A stretch of DNA of 64,000 bases from Toxonevra muliebris (lineage: Eukaryota; Arthropoda; Insecta; Diptera; Pallopteridae): contig OY829327.1 in the NCBI GenBank assembly GCA_963691655.1, forward strand, positions 83,960,019-84,024,018, given 5' to 3'. Made by a program: the position numbers and the translations under genes. The notes under the pieces were generated by a model that made no database searches, was not told the DNA's origin, and saw nothing but the letters and a program-made list of their open reading frames with translations. Below, one piece after another: positions 1 to 11,300 of this stretch (position 1 is the stretch's first letter; each line of letters begins with the position of its first letter).

Positions 1-294
1 TGAATATTGAATAAAAATATTTATCAGAAAAATAAATCCTTCGATCAATTATTAAAAAATATATTTATAAAGCTTGCATAAAAATTTGAGACTAATCGGT
101 TGAACCGTTTTTGAGAAATCTTACTCACAGGCTTTGAAACACAGTTTTGAGAAAAATGCGTTCAAAGTTTTAAAAGCTCTTTATACATAGTGAATTCGTC
201 TTTAAAAATATGCCTGTAACTTCAAGAATATTTGTCGGATCCATATGAAAAATAGTGGAAAAATAAGTTATCAAAATGAAAACAAAACTTTAGC
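1..294. other. AT-rich flank, no gene seen
   Basis: Non-coding AT-rich sequence just outside the inverted-repeat element. It may be an outer part of that element, but no matching arm was found on the far side. No open frame of note. Confidence 0.5.
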
Positions 295-1757
295 ACCAAA
301 TATCTACGCAATAATAAATAGCTTTAAGTTGTGGTTAAATGTGGTTGAAATAACAATAATATTATGAAGAAAGAACTTTAGTTTTGGTTTTATTTTAAAG
401 TTTAATTTTACTAAATGCCAGAACTATGGTGCAAAATTAAGTTATCAATAGCTTCAACATCCAAAATGGCCACCTTTTTCGCTAATAGTTTTAGTGAATT
501 GGTCTTCTATATTGAAAATAAGATCAATCATTCACCGATTACCTTCATTCCTCGCCAGTTCGGGGAGCGTGCTTTGAAACATACATTTTCAATCCATCTT
601 TGCATTACCATTTGATGGCGAGTCAGGGCTAAGAGATGATCATTACAAAACTTCTCCTTTGTGAACAAATTCGAGTTTTTTGATCTGAAATTATGAAAAC
701 ATTAAGTACAAAGATTTTCCCCATCAAGAACTATTACATTTTTTCGGGGTTTATATAGTTTATAAGCATTTAACTTGGTTTCAAATGACACAAATTTTAT
801 AAAACCATTCGGTCACAAATATTTTACAACATTTTTTTCTTTCAGATGCTTCAAAAGTCAGAAAAAATTCCACTGTAGAGAGAAAATTTTTAAAAAATCA
901 TGTAATCTATTAGCTTTTCCTATTCTTATCATGGATTTATCCACCCATAGTAATATTTTGAGGCAAAACTTTAATTGTTTTAATTCTATAGCAATAACGA
1001 ATTAAATCTGTAAAGATTTTATGATAAAGCCATTTTGTAGAAAGTCGAGCCCATGAAATGAATAGAAAATGCTCATAGGGGGAACGATTTTTGGAGAGTT
1101 CCCCTTTACTATGGGCCCATTGCTAACCTCTAAGGCATCTCAAAGAGGAAAATAGTTCTAAAATGTTTGTACATGGGTAGTATAATCAAAATTGTATCAC
1201 TGAAACCCAAGTTGGATGCTGATATAGTTTCTAATCCTTCATAAGACGTACCAGTACCTGAAGAGAAGAGCTGAATAGGTAAAGTTTTCATCAACTTAGA
1301 TCACAATGTCCCATTAAAATTATTAAAATGGTGTTCATAATGATGAAAGAAGCATTTTCTTTTGGAAATGCTAACTCGTCATCAAACGGTAATGCAAGGA
1401 CAGATTGAAGATGCATTTTTAGGAGCACGCTCCCCACAGTATTATGGAATAAAGGAAAATGGTGAAAAATGGTTTGGGGCAAAATACTTCAAAACGATGT
1501 AAAAATCTTGTTTTCGTTATAGAAGACTAATTCACCGTTACCGTTAGCGAAAAAGGAGGCCATTTTGGATGTTGAAGCTCTTGATAACTTATTTTTGCAC
1601 CATCGTTCTGTCACTTAGTAATATTAAACTTTAAAATCCAATCAAAACTAAATATCTTTTTTCATAATATTCTTGCTTTTTTAACCACATTTCACGGAGC
1701 TTTATAATGATGTAAAAATAAATTTAAAGTTATCTTTTATTGAGAAGATATTTCGTT
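295..1757. mobile_element. Degenerate DNA element with long inverted arms
   Basis: Two arms of roughly 330-390 bp (about 295-620 and 1368-1757) are inverted copies of each other. Both contain the run TTCAACATCCAAAATGGCC (left arm near 450, right arm on the minus strand near 1580) and both contain GGGGAGCGTGCT, with an internal indel of about 35 bp. The 750-bp centre (620-1368) has no recognisable transposase. Terminal bases and a target duplication could not be fixed because similarity fades outwards. Short frames at 415-615 (+) and 1291-1482 (-) are readings of the two arms, not genes. Superfamily unknown. Confidence 0.6.
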
Positions 1758-4700
1758 TTTTATCGCAATTCTGGTTTTTAAAACTCTCTGCTTTCCGAAA
1801 ATTCCGAATTTTCATAAATCTGTTTTTTTTTTTTAAACTGCTTACTTCCTTTTACTTTTGTACAGTATTTTTAATGTAAAAACAGAATTTCAGAAAATAT
1901 AGCATTTTTGTCACAAACTTATCTTAACTTAATTTTTTACGTGCCAGACTGTTAAATTGACTGGGACTAAGAAAAAACATTTTGTTTCCAAATGGATCAT
2001 TTGTACAATTTATATTTATATTTATTCTCGACCAAAAGTTTCAACGTGTTAATCGAAAAGGTTTTTGTTGTTGGTGAGAGTGTATCAATTCTAAGTCGAG
2101 TTCTAAAAAATTTGTCTGACGTCACATTGTCAAATGAGAAAACCATCAGCAAATAGATAATTTTTCACTAGACAAAATTGGTTTCGCATTTACGTTTTGA
2201 AAATATATAAGTATAGGGAGCTACGAGTACAATTTCACGTGTAGTAATGTTATTAGTAAGGGGACAATTCAAAATTTTGATGGAATGCTCGCTCAAGCAA
2301 AGCAGAAGAGTAGGTATTGTATGTAGAACATACAAACTCAACCAACCGATAATTGGGGACTGTTCTTGAAGTTTCCACAGTTGTAGATACATTTAAAGAA
2401 TTTCGATACGAGAATGTCTCACACACGCTTACGTGTTAATGTTCATTAAAATTTAAAGTCAAAGCGGGAATGAAATTTCTTTACACATTTCTAAAACAAT
2501 ACCATATTGTCTGTGAACTTTGCGGGCAATCTAAACGAATTTTCGTATTTTTATTAAAACTTAAGCGACAACACCAAAGAAGAACATAAAGGCAAAAGAT
2601 GATGAAGCCAAAGCTCACGAAAAGTTTAGCTGCAGTACGGAAAACCTTCATTATTAACTTTACCTCCTACACCTATATGCATACTTCAAAAATCTTAATG
2701 ACTAATGGACTCCTAATGATCTTACAAGCAAACGAGAGCAAGTGACTCAGGGACAAACTTTAAGATATTAAACAAGGATGCAGGCGAAGGGAGCAGAAAA
2801 ATCAGGAATTTCGATGTGAAGTAAAATTGTGTCTGCGACATTTGCTTCTTTCGGCAGAACTACAACCAACAACGCCATAACCACTACCTCTCACGGTTCT
2901 ATGCAAATGCGCACACATTAAACTAACACTTATTATGGAAATGGATGTCGGCAGGAAGTAGGAGGCGTGCGCAGGCGTCGTAAAAGCCGTGATGGGTACA
3001 AACTACTTGGACTATGCAGTTGTAGACTGTAGAGATGAAAAATAAAAATTCAAAAGATGCAGCTTCAGAGTGCAAAAAGTGAAGTTGTGTGTATTTGCAA
3101 ACTACAACAACAACAGCAGCGGCAATATTAATGCAATGTGCCAGCTGCATTACTTTCTCATGCAGCAGAACCAATAGCAACAGCAGAAGAAGAAGGTTAA
3201 GGTGTTATGACATGTTCTTGTCCATTCCTTGTAAGTCTCCCTTTCCCTTTTGCACTCTACCCGCACTACACATTTCACATTTTGGTTACTACTCGTTCTC
3301 ATTTATCATTTGGTGTCAGTACTTAAAACTTTTTATGCTTTTCCAACACTTTTTCAACTACTTAAACAAGTTAAGAAAGTAACAAGGAGGGAGAAAAAAG
3401 AAAACGCGGAGCTAAACTATGCAAATGGGAAATGACGCGGAAAATGTACATCATAAGTATTATAGTGAGCGGCGGCGGTCGAAGGATGAATGGTACATGT
3501 TGCATGTGATAATATTCCCAGGGCTTCCTAATTAACATTAAAGAATAAAATCTGTATGTGAGATCTTTTCAGGCAATTGCAAATTGCGGAACAGTTCAAG
3601 GTTATGGCTGATGGCAAGGACTTCTCCCTCGAAGGCAAAAAGTGATAGTGGCAAACAGAAAGACAATCATACGAATGAATTCACATAAAACAATTTATAA
3701 ATGTAAAAACTTTCATCACAAAACTACAAAAATCTCTTCAGTATTAAATACTGGTTTTTGATTAGAAGTGAGTACTGAAAAAACTCACTTACATATATAT
3801 ATATAAAGCCCGTCTTTGGCCTTTAAAGAGCTTTGTGTTTTTACGAATGCTGGCTAAGGAGTAATTTCATAGGCTGTCAAAGGACTATTGTGCTTTAATA
3901 GTAATAGTATCAGGAATGGCAACTACTCATACTCTCTTGCCAACGACATTAAAATTCAGATTGTTGCAATTAAATTTGTGCATTCATTTTTACTCGTCAT
4001 CAAGATTTTCATTTACGCTCAAGCGATTTTTAACTTCTTCAACTTTTTTTTATTTGCTTTGCATTTTATGTTTAATATGGCAAGAAAAAAAAGGAAACCA
4101 ACTGTGTATGCACATTAATTTTATAGCGCTGTCTGTTTCCGCTGCTACCTTTGTTGTTGTTGCAGTTGTAGCTTGTTTAGCTTTTAACAACGAATGTAGC
4201 ATCTGAGTGACATTTCACTTTATGATGCGCCACAATCATCTTTTATCATCGTTACTACATATTTATGTATGCATGCACACATGCACATTTACGAGCACCT
4301 ACTCTGCACACCCTTACACAGCTGTGCGCAGTCGAATCGCACGCTACAATCTCCTGCTGCAGCTCTTCAACATACAAAATTTCAAAGTTGTAAATTGAAA
4401 CGAGCAACTGTTCGGCAACTGACCTGTGTGAGTGCCACTGTACGTAATTCTGTAATGTCTGCGCGCTTTTACAGCCAACTTCATTTGAAAGCATCCGCAT
4501 TCTCTACATATTTGCCCTTCTACCCTTTCATCGCCCATTCATAGTTCATTCATCGTTTTGTTGTTTACCGCTTTTCAGTTTATACACAAAGCCAAAGTGC
4601 GAGCGAGCTCGCTCAGCTCTGAGTGAATGCTTCTTCATTTCGAATTATCCCTACTTGAGCTAGCTCGAAGTAAAGGTGGGTGGTGTATGGGGTTGATATA

Positions 4701-6712
4701 AGTACAGCTCTGTGCCTACATACTTACAAATGTAAGTATGTATGTAAGTACTCGTATAGTCGAATACACGTTCATACGTCATCGTCAACAACAGGAAACG
4801 GAAACATTTTGCTCATTTGTTCGTTTTCATTTAACTAAGTGCAATTAAGTCGCACCATTGCTGCACTGAAGTTTTGATGAGTGTTACTCTTTTTTCTCTT
4901 TCTGTTATTTTTATTTTCCGTTTTATAAATTTTTTTTTATTTATTTCGTTACACTTTTTGAATGAGTTTGCTGGTATGCAGTTTGAGAATCATTTTATAA
5001 AAAATATTTTTGATTTTTGGTATTTATTACAATTAAAAACATACGTAATTGGTCACAAAATCTATAATTATCAAATTAACTAATAGAATCAAAATTATTC
5101 CGGAAAATCTCTGAAAGAGGTCTGATCATTCCTTTTAAAAATGCATTAACAGAAAACTCTTTTCACAGCAACACAAATTATTTTCTCAATTACAGAGTGC
5201 AGCTGAAAACTTTATGCTACTTCTGCTCATTTTGTTTTACTTACATAGTTTTTGGTCCTTTTATTCATAGCCATGGTGTACTTGTATTATGCTGCCTCTG
5301 CAACCAACCACCAATCACTTATTCCACTCATTCCAGTCACTTCTTCTGCTCCACTGCTTGCTCTACTTACTCCAAACATATTCACATGTATGTATATGAA
5401 TTACTACAAAGTTGCTAATGTGAAAACATTCGAAATGCACAACGTTAAGGTGCATATACTACAACGTAGTATTCGCCGCCATAAACATAATTTCTTCATG
5501 AAAATTGTTAGCTTTCACTGTGCAATTATATTTTGGGCTGGATACGAGCAAACTGGGAATCATTGCCCCACCATCACTAAACTAGCATTATCCACCACTA
5601 CCATCATGATGTTGTTACTGACGACGCGACTAAACAGCAGCTGCCACAACGAATGTCCACATGTGGCGACGAGTAAATGTGCTGCTGTGATTGCTAGTTC
5701 ACTGTTTAAGGATAGGTGTTGCATACTCATGTAGATATAACTTGGATCTGCACATGTACCTACGCTATGTAAATAGTCACGTGACAGATTTTTAATCTTT
5801 ATTTGCAGATCAGCATAAAGCACCCTTTGCTACTTTAGAAAACCATAATTAATGGGCGTGTTTAGTGCCTACTTCCGTTATAGCTTAAAAACGCATCTTC
5901 AGTTTATATAGTGCCCTCCAGCTAGTTTTTTTTTAACTCTAATGTAGCTCATATTTTTTGGTTTTTATTATTGAGTATTTGCCCGAAATTTGTATGTAAT
6001 TGCTTCAAGCGAAAACGGGTTAAATCAAAACATGAAAACTCACGAAAATATTTAATTACAATTTTTGATCCATACTAGTCGTATACGTTTGTAAAAAGTG
6101 AAATATGTGTGTTTTGTAGCACACTGTTCTGGCCTTCTTTAATAAAATTCTAAAGCATTGCATGCGTTTGAGCAGTAAATAAAAATAATGTAATTAAATT
6201 ACAATAAGTTTTAAGCATTCAAGTTCAGAGCAGCACAGTTGTCAATTTTGTAAGGAAGATTCATTTACTGTAAGAATTTTTAACAATTGGAAGTTTTTAG
6301 TGAAAAATCATGAAACCAATATTCAAAGTTTGCACTTGTTTGAATTAAAAACTAGGGTTGGGTGAATTATTTGCATAATTTTCGATATTCGCATTTGCAT
6401 TCACAAATTTTGATACGAATAATTTATTTGAGCAATTTTTTCTAGTCCCAAAAAAAAAAGATAATAACAGTTGGCATCACTGAGTTACAAAATTTCTTTT
6501 TCTAAAGTATAATCTACAATTACTTAATTTTGAGTACAAAAACCCGTCTCTATAAACACTGTTGTTGTTTTGACTACATTTGTTCATTAAGCCTGTTTAT
6601 ATATAACTTCAAATAACGAATTAAACATGAACTTAAGTCTTGACTTTGAAAATTAACGTCTAGATTTAATTTTCATAGTCTCCTAAAAAGTACAAAAATC
6701 TTAATTTCGATA
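1758..6712. other. Non-coding interval, no gene recognised
   Basis: AT-rich sequence with CAACAACAACAGCAGC-type runs near 3100, a (TA)n stretch near 3795 and TATGTATGTA tracts near 4730. Open frames here, including a 160-codon one at 5252-5734, have no recognisable domain and look like chance frames. No tRNA, splice-bounded exon or repeat family identified, apart from a short hairpin at 4717-4742. Confidence 0.5.
4717..4742. repeat. Short perfect inverted repeat
   Basis: TACATACTTACA and its exact reverse complement are separated by two bases. It lies in a TATGTATGTA-rich tract, so simple-sequence origin is likely. Confidence 0.6.
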
Positions 6713-7044
6713 AGAATAATTTATTTGATTTGGTCGACCTCGATAGCCTAGTGGATAGTGCACTAGACTTTCACCTGGGAGGTTCGAGTTCGATTCCCGT
6801 CTTCGTCTGGTGGTTAATTTTCATTACTTTCTTATATTCACTATCAATATGAAGTGTATGAGAATTATAAGATAGTGTACAAGTACACACATTGGTTGGT
6901 AATGGCAAAACCACCAAGCCGATAAAAAATTGCCACACCGCCGTTCGGAAGCGGCGTTAAACTGTAGGTCCAACTATGTGGTATCACAATGGGCCGTTCA
7001 GGCCTAAGTGTGTCTCTCGACAGCCACTCCAACCTAACCTAACC
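6713..7044 (+). mobile_element. tRNA-Glu-derived SINE
   Basis: A roughly 330-bp retroposon. The head (about 6734-6800) is tRNA-like: box A TAGCCTAGTGG at 6744-6754, a TTTCACC anticodon-loop segment that resembles tRNA-Glu(TTC), and box B GTTCGATTC at 6788-6796. The acceptor stem pairs poorly, so it is not a working tRNA gene. The tail from about 6980 (GTATCACAATGGGCC) to the CCTAACCTAACCTAA end matches the 3' end of the LINE at 15066-17262. TAATTTCGATA occurs at 6702-6712 and again at 7045-7055, a candidate 11-bp target duplication. If that is right, about 20 AT-rich bases precede the tRNA head. It would be transcribed by RNA polymerase III and moved by LINE machinery. Confidence 0.8.
6744..6796 (+). 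promoter_or_regulatory. RNA polymerase III internal promoter (A and B boxes) of SINE
   Basis: Box A TAGCCTAGTGG at 6744-6754 and box B GTTCGATTC at 6788-6796 fit the consensus and the spacing of a tRNA-type promoter. A near-duplicate GGTTCGAG just upstream of box B does not fit the consensus end. Confidence 0.7.
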
Positions 7045-7052
7045 TAATTTCG

Positions 7053-7060
7053 ATATGTAC
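7053..7060. repeat. Left 8-bp target duplication of hAT element
   Basis: ATATGTAC, identical to the copy at 8373-8380. Confidence 0.85.
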
Positions 7061-8372
7061 CAGTGATGAAAAAGTAAGTACAATCGTACCTTTTTTCGAA
7101 CTACAAGGTACATTAGGTACAATTAGCACATTTTAGGTACAAATTGTCATTGGCCAAAATAAATTTAGCACTTAATTATGAAAAAAAAATATTTTGTGAT
7201 AAGTACCTTCTTGAATTTAACTTGCCTGCACTGTATTACTTAACTTTAAAGCTCACAGCTCTGATATTGCTGTTTATAAAGGGAAAATCTTGCAAAAATA
7301 ATTTTCCAAATCGAATAAAGTTTATTGGTGCCAAAAGAGGGTCAAAGTCGTAAGAAGATTTTTGAAATTTAGCAAAAAATTTATGAAATGTAAACTTCTT
7401 ATAACTTTAAACCTACTAATAAACATTATCCGATTTCAAAAATTATTTTTGCATTATGTATGCTTAACGCTCGTATCTATACAGTTTTTCGCGGTAGTAT
7501 ACCGCTTTTTCAACTCTAAAACCGCATACCGCCTTTTTTACCAAAATACCGCTTTTATATTAAGAAAAACTCACAATGCAAAACGTGTCAGAGAGCAAGG
7601 GCAACTCGTTGCAAGTATACCTTTGAAATAAGTAGAAACATTGAAGGCGATTCTTATCGTCAATTATAACTTGAAATATCCATGCGTTGATTTCTATAAA
7701 TACCTCATAGCAAAGCCGGAATCGCTTCGTCAAATTTCTTCAAAGCACAAATTAAATACAACTACAAAAGGAGATATGGAAATGGAGAACGGAGACGATT
7801 TAGATGATGGATAAATTGCTTTCCTGGTTAATTTTCTTTGAAAAAAGTTGATACCGCGAAATATACAGTTTTTTTCAAATCGATTTACAGTTTTTTAAAA
7901 ATTGTTGGTAGAAATATACAGTTTTTGGTCGGAAAAAAGATACGAGCGTTATGTATGCTTCATTTTATTAATAGTAATAACAGAGCTCTGAGCTTTAAAA
8001 CAAATCTTGGTTTCAAAAATTATGATAAAAATTCCGGAACTTTTATAACCAATATTATCAGATTTAAAAATTGTGTTTATCTAGAATGACTAAAAACTTT
8101 TCTCCCCTCTTAGTTTCCGATTTTTCGTGCCTTAAAATGTAATTTTTTATGATCAATTTTTTTGACTCACTATATATGTGCTGCAATAATTTAACCTAAT
8201 ATCGTTTTTATGTTTTATTTACTTTTTTTAATTATTAGATTTTAAATGAAAATCTACTTTTTGCAAAAGTGATGAACCAATGAAGCAAACTATTTTAAGT
8301 ACATTCCTGCTCTTTAGGTACAACTTTTTTGGTAAATTAGATACAATTTGAAATTTGAAAATTTCATCCCTG
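7061..8372. mobile_element. hAT-type non-autonomous DNA element
   Basis: It begins CAGTGATGAAA and ends TTTCATCCCTG, so the termini read CAGKGATGAAA inward from both sides. It is flanked by a perfect 8-bp duplication ATATGTAC at 7053-7060 and 8373-8380. CAG termini with 8-bp duplications are diagnostic of hAT transposons. The 1312-bp body has no transposase-like frame; the small frames at 7144, 7362 and 7838 are AT-rich chance frames. GTAC-rich subterminal motifs (AGGTACA) occur near both ends, as is common for transposase binding sites. A further 485-bp element sits inside. Confidence 0.85.
7466..7950. mobile_element. Nested MITE with 13-bp TIR and 10-bp target duplication
   Basis: Termini are AACGCTCGTATCT and its inverse. 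The flanks are an identical ATGTATGCTT at 7456-7465 and 7951-7960. A 9-10 bp duplication is typical of Mutator-like elements, so MULE-type is the best guess, not proven. The interior repeats ATACAGTTTTT and ATACCGC-type motifs on the two sides. There is no coding capacity. Confidence 0.75.
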
Positions 8373-8380
8373 ATATGTAC
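8373..8380. repeat. Right 8-bp target duplication of hAT element
   Basis: ATATGTAC, identical to the copy at 7053-7060. Confidence 0.85.
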
Positions 8381-11300
8381 ATATGTTATTTTTTCTCTTA
8401 CTTAATAAAGTTTAGTTAAAAACCTATTTAAATATTTTTTCATCTCTTTTTAAGAAGAAAAAAAATATTCGCATTTGCATTCGTTTTTTCATTATTCACA
8501 CAAACCGAATTTGCGGTCTTTTTATCTGTTTATAAAAGTTTTTATTAATTTGCGTGAAATTTTTTCAATGCTCTAGTAACGAAATTGGAGTTTTTGTTAG
8601 AATATCGGTGGGCAACTATCCTTGAATGTTGTTGAGACATGATATGGGGCCTTGAATGTTTTTATATTCTTCATATCACTTTTGTCGTTGCATACTTTAT
8701 CTGAATACTTTTAATGTAATACGGCAGATTGCTTCAATGCTTTGCAAATACAAGTTTTTCAATTTATTCTGCAGCCCCTTCTGCCTAGGCTTTTAAATTT
8801 ATTCTGCAACATTAATTCAATGATAAATTCGAATAAATTTCATGGGCTAATTTTCAACTCAATAATTGCATTCACAGAATTAAATTTGTTCACTGGCTCA
8901 TCCTAAACAAAAAACCAATGGAAGGGGTGATGGTAGTAAGCAAGATGGTAGTATCAACTTCATTTTGGCCAAACAAAAAACGCTTAAATCTGTGAGTGTA
9001 TATTTTCATTTTACTACGAAATTTTTGGCATAAATCCAACTCACATCACATCGCAACACATTCGTCGCACTCCACGGCGGTGGCCTCAAAAATTTAATCT
9101 GAAAGTGCCGCCACCAAAAGCTTTTGTTCAACAACAAGCAACAAAATCCAGCATCTACAGCTACAGCATAAAAGACTACGAGGAGCAAGAGAATTTTCAT
9201 TTTCTCGAATTGCGAAAACATAAAAAAGGTATTAAAAATTATTTCTTTTGCGAAATTCGTTGAAAATGGTATGTTACTTACAGTATGCGAGTATGTATTA
9301 AAGTTGTAGCAAATATTGCAAGTAAGTAAGTAGATATAGGATTAATTTCAGAAAAAATAATTCTACTTATTCTTTTTCGCCTTGCTCATTCTTCCTTTTC
9401 CTGTAGAATTTTGTTTTTGGCAAAGATTTTCACATTGGTGATTATTGGTTGTGGCCAGGATTATAAGTATGAAAAGTAGAGACGATAGTAACACAAAGAA
9501 GCGCGGCGCAGAAGTAAAAAAAGGCAGGAAAGCAATGAAGCGAATTTCCGCTCTTTTCCGGCAGTGCATTTTCAATGCTGTCATAATGATAAATGCGCCT
9601 TATGGTCAAAACTTAATGAATCGTGGCAACAACAGTTAAAAATGCTTTATAAATTTATGCATAGCGCTGCATCAACTAACACACACACACACACACACAA
9701 AGAAACGTCTGACTAACACTTTTCGTCTACCTCTGCCCTGCGCACCCCTTTTTCATTTTCTCATTAGCGCTCAAAAAGAAAATGCAAAAATCTCTGTTTA
9801 CACTTTTAAAATATACATATATAGCTTAATTGATGGGCGAGGAGAGCAAGCTCCAAAGGCAACCGCCGACAGGAAAACAATTTTCAGGCGCCATTTTTAA
9901 TAGAAATTTATTTTCTATTTTGTGGCTTGTCGGAGTTCGTTTTTATGACATTTAAAAAATATTTTACAACAATTAGCTATGAGAGGCAATTATTTAAATT
10001 GTTATTTTTAAAATTAAAGCCGAGGTTTCTTTCGATTTCCGCAAATCCCAGGAGACTTTAAATTTAAGCGCTGTCGCTTACTTTAATTTCTTAATTGAAA
10101 GTGAATCATTAGCACTTCAGCTTGCGAATTTCCACCAGAGATGCAATCAAGCACAAACCAAACTCTCTCCCCACTGCTTCTCGTTTGGCCGCCATTTATT
10201 TATGAGTTTTCTTTGTTTTGACTTGGTAAAGAGACCAGCATCATTATGTGCAACGAAACGGACACGAATACTATCACCCCATTTGATTGTTGTCGTTGCT
10301 GTTATTCTGTTATTGCTACTGCTGCTGTTGTCATATTTTTCAATTCATTTTGTTATCATTTTTGCTGTCAGCAAATGTCAATTTGATAAAAATAACAAAA
10401 CTCAGGAAAAAGACAAAAAACAAATGAAAATGAAATAATACTATGAAATAAAGCATGAACTCAAACAAAAATAGGAAACGGAAACGTGAAATAAATGATT
10501 TGACATGGTGTTGCGCACGCCAGCTCTATACCAATAACAATGCAAATACCATGTGGGATAGGAAGGGTGTTAAACAGCAAACGTCATTGACATGATAGAC
10601 AATAACAATAACAAATACAAAAACAATACAGCATAAACTGTCGCCCGCGCGCAATAATATCAACAGCAATACCAAAAATAAATGCGAATTGACTTCTTAA
10701 AGTAGCTAACAAACAAGCCAGAATCAACAGCAACAGCAACAGCAATAACAACAACACACAAATATAAGAAAACAAAGTAATATTTGTGATTAATTTGGTT
10801 TTAGTACGTTTTTCATTTTCGTCTTCTTTTTCTTTGCATTTGGTTTTTTTGTTTTTTTGTTTTTGGGGTGTGTGCTTTGGCAAAACCCAACATCTCTGGA
10901 TTCCAATGCGCAAACGAAACGCGAACGTGAGCTGTCAACAACTTTCGGAATTCATTGTTTACTCATGGTTCAGTGACAAAATTGAATCGAATTCTCGAAT
11001 ACTCGCATATTTTTGCGAGGGAGTGTGTCCTTCTTGTTCTTCTTTCTCTTATGGTTTTGAAGCTTCTTTGGTTTGCTTCGCTGGACGCACTCACTGACGA
11101 TGCTGTTGTGTCTTTAATACCAGTGAGTTTTCAGCTTACTGCTTACTTTTCTCTACGTTTCGTTTGCTTTTTGTTTTTGGGCCAAAAAGTCCATTAGAAG
11201 TTTTTATGATTTTGTGTGACATTGTCATAATGGAAAATATTAGTTAAGTGCGTCCAGATGCGAAAAAAAAAAACACTGAACGCATGTATTCAGGGGTGAG

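Noticed and set aside
5252..5734. 160-codon plus frame
   Set aside because: No recognisable motif, composition as expected by chance, overlapped by frames on the other strand.
6734..6805. Functional tRNA-Glu gene
   Set aside because: Acceptor stem pairs badly and the sequence continues into a SINE body and tail; it is a tRNA-derived SINE head.
6354..8893. A larger element enclosing the SINE and hAT, with ends TAGGGTTGGGTGAA and, read inward, TAGGATGAGCCAGTGAA
   Set aside because: Terminal similarity is weak and no target duplication was found. The shared 17-mer TATTCGCATTTGCATTC at both sides (about 6386 and 8466) is a direct repeat, not an inverted one.
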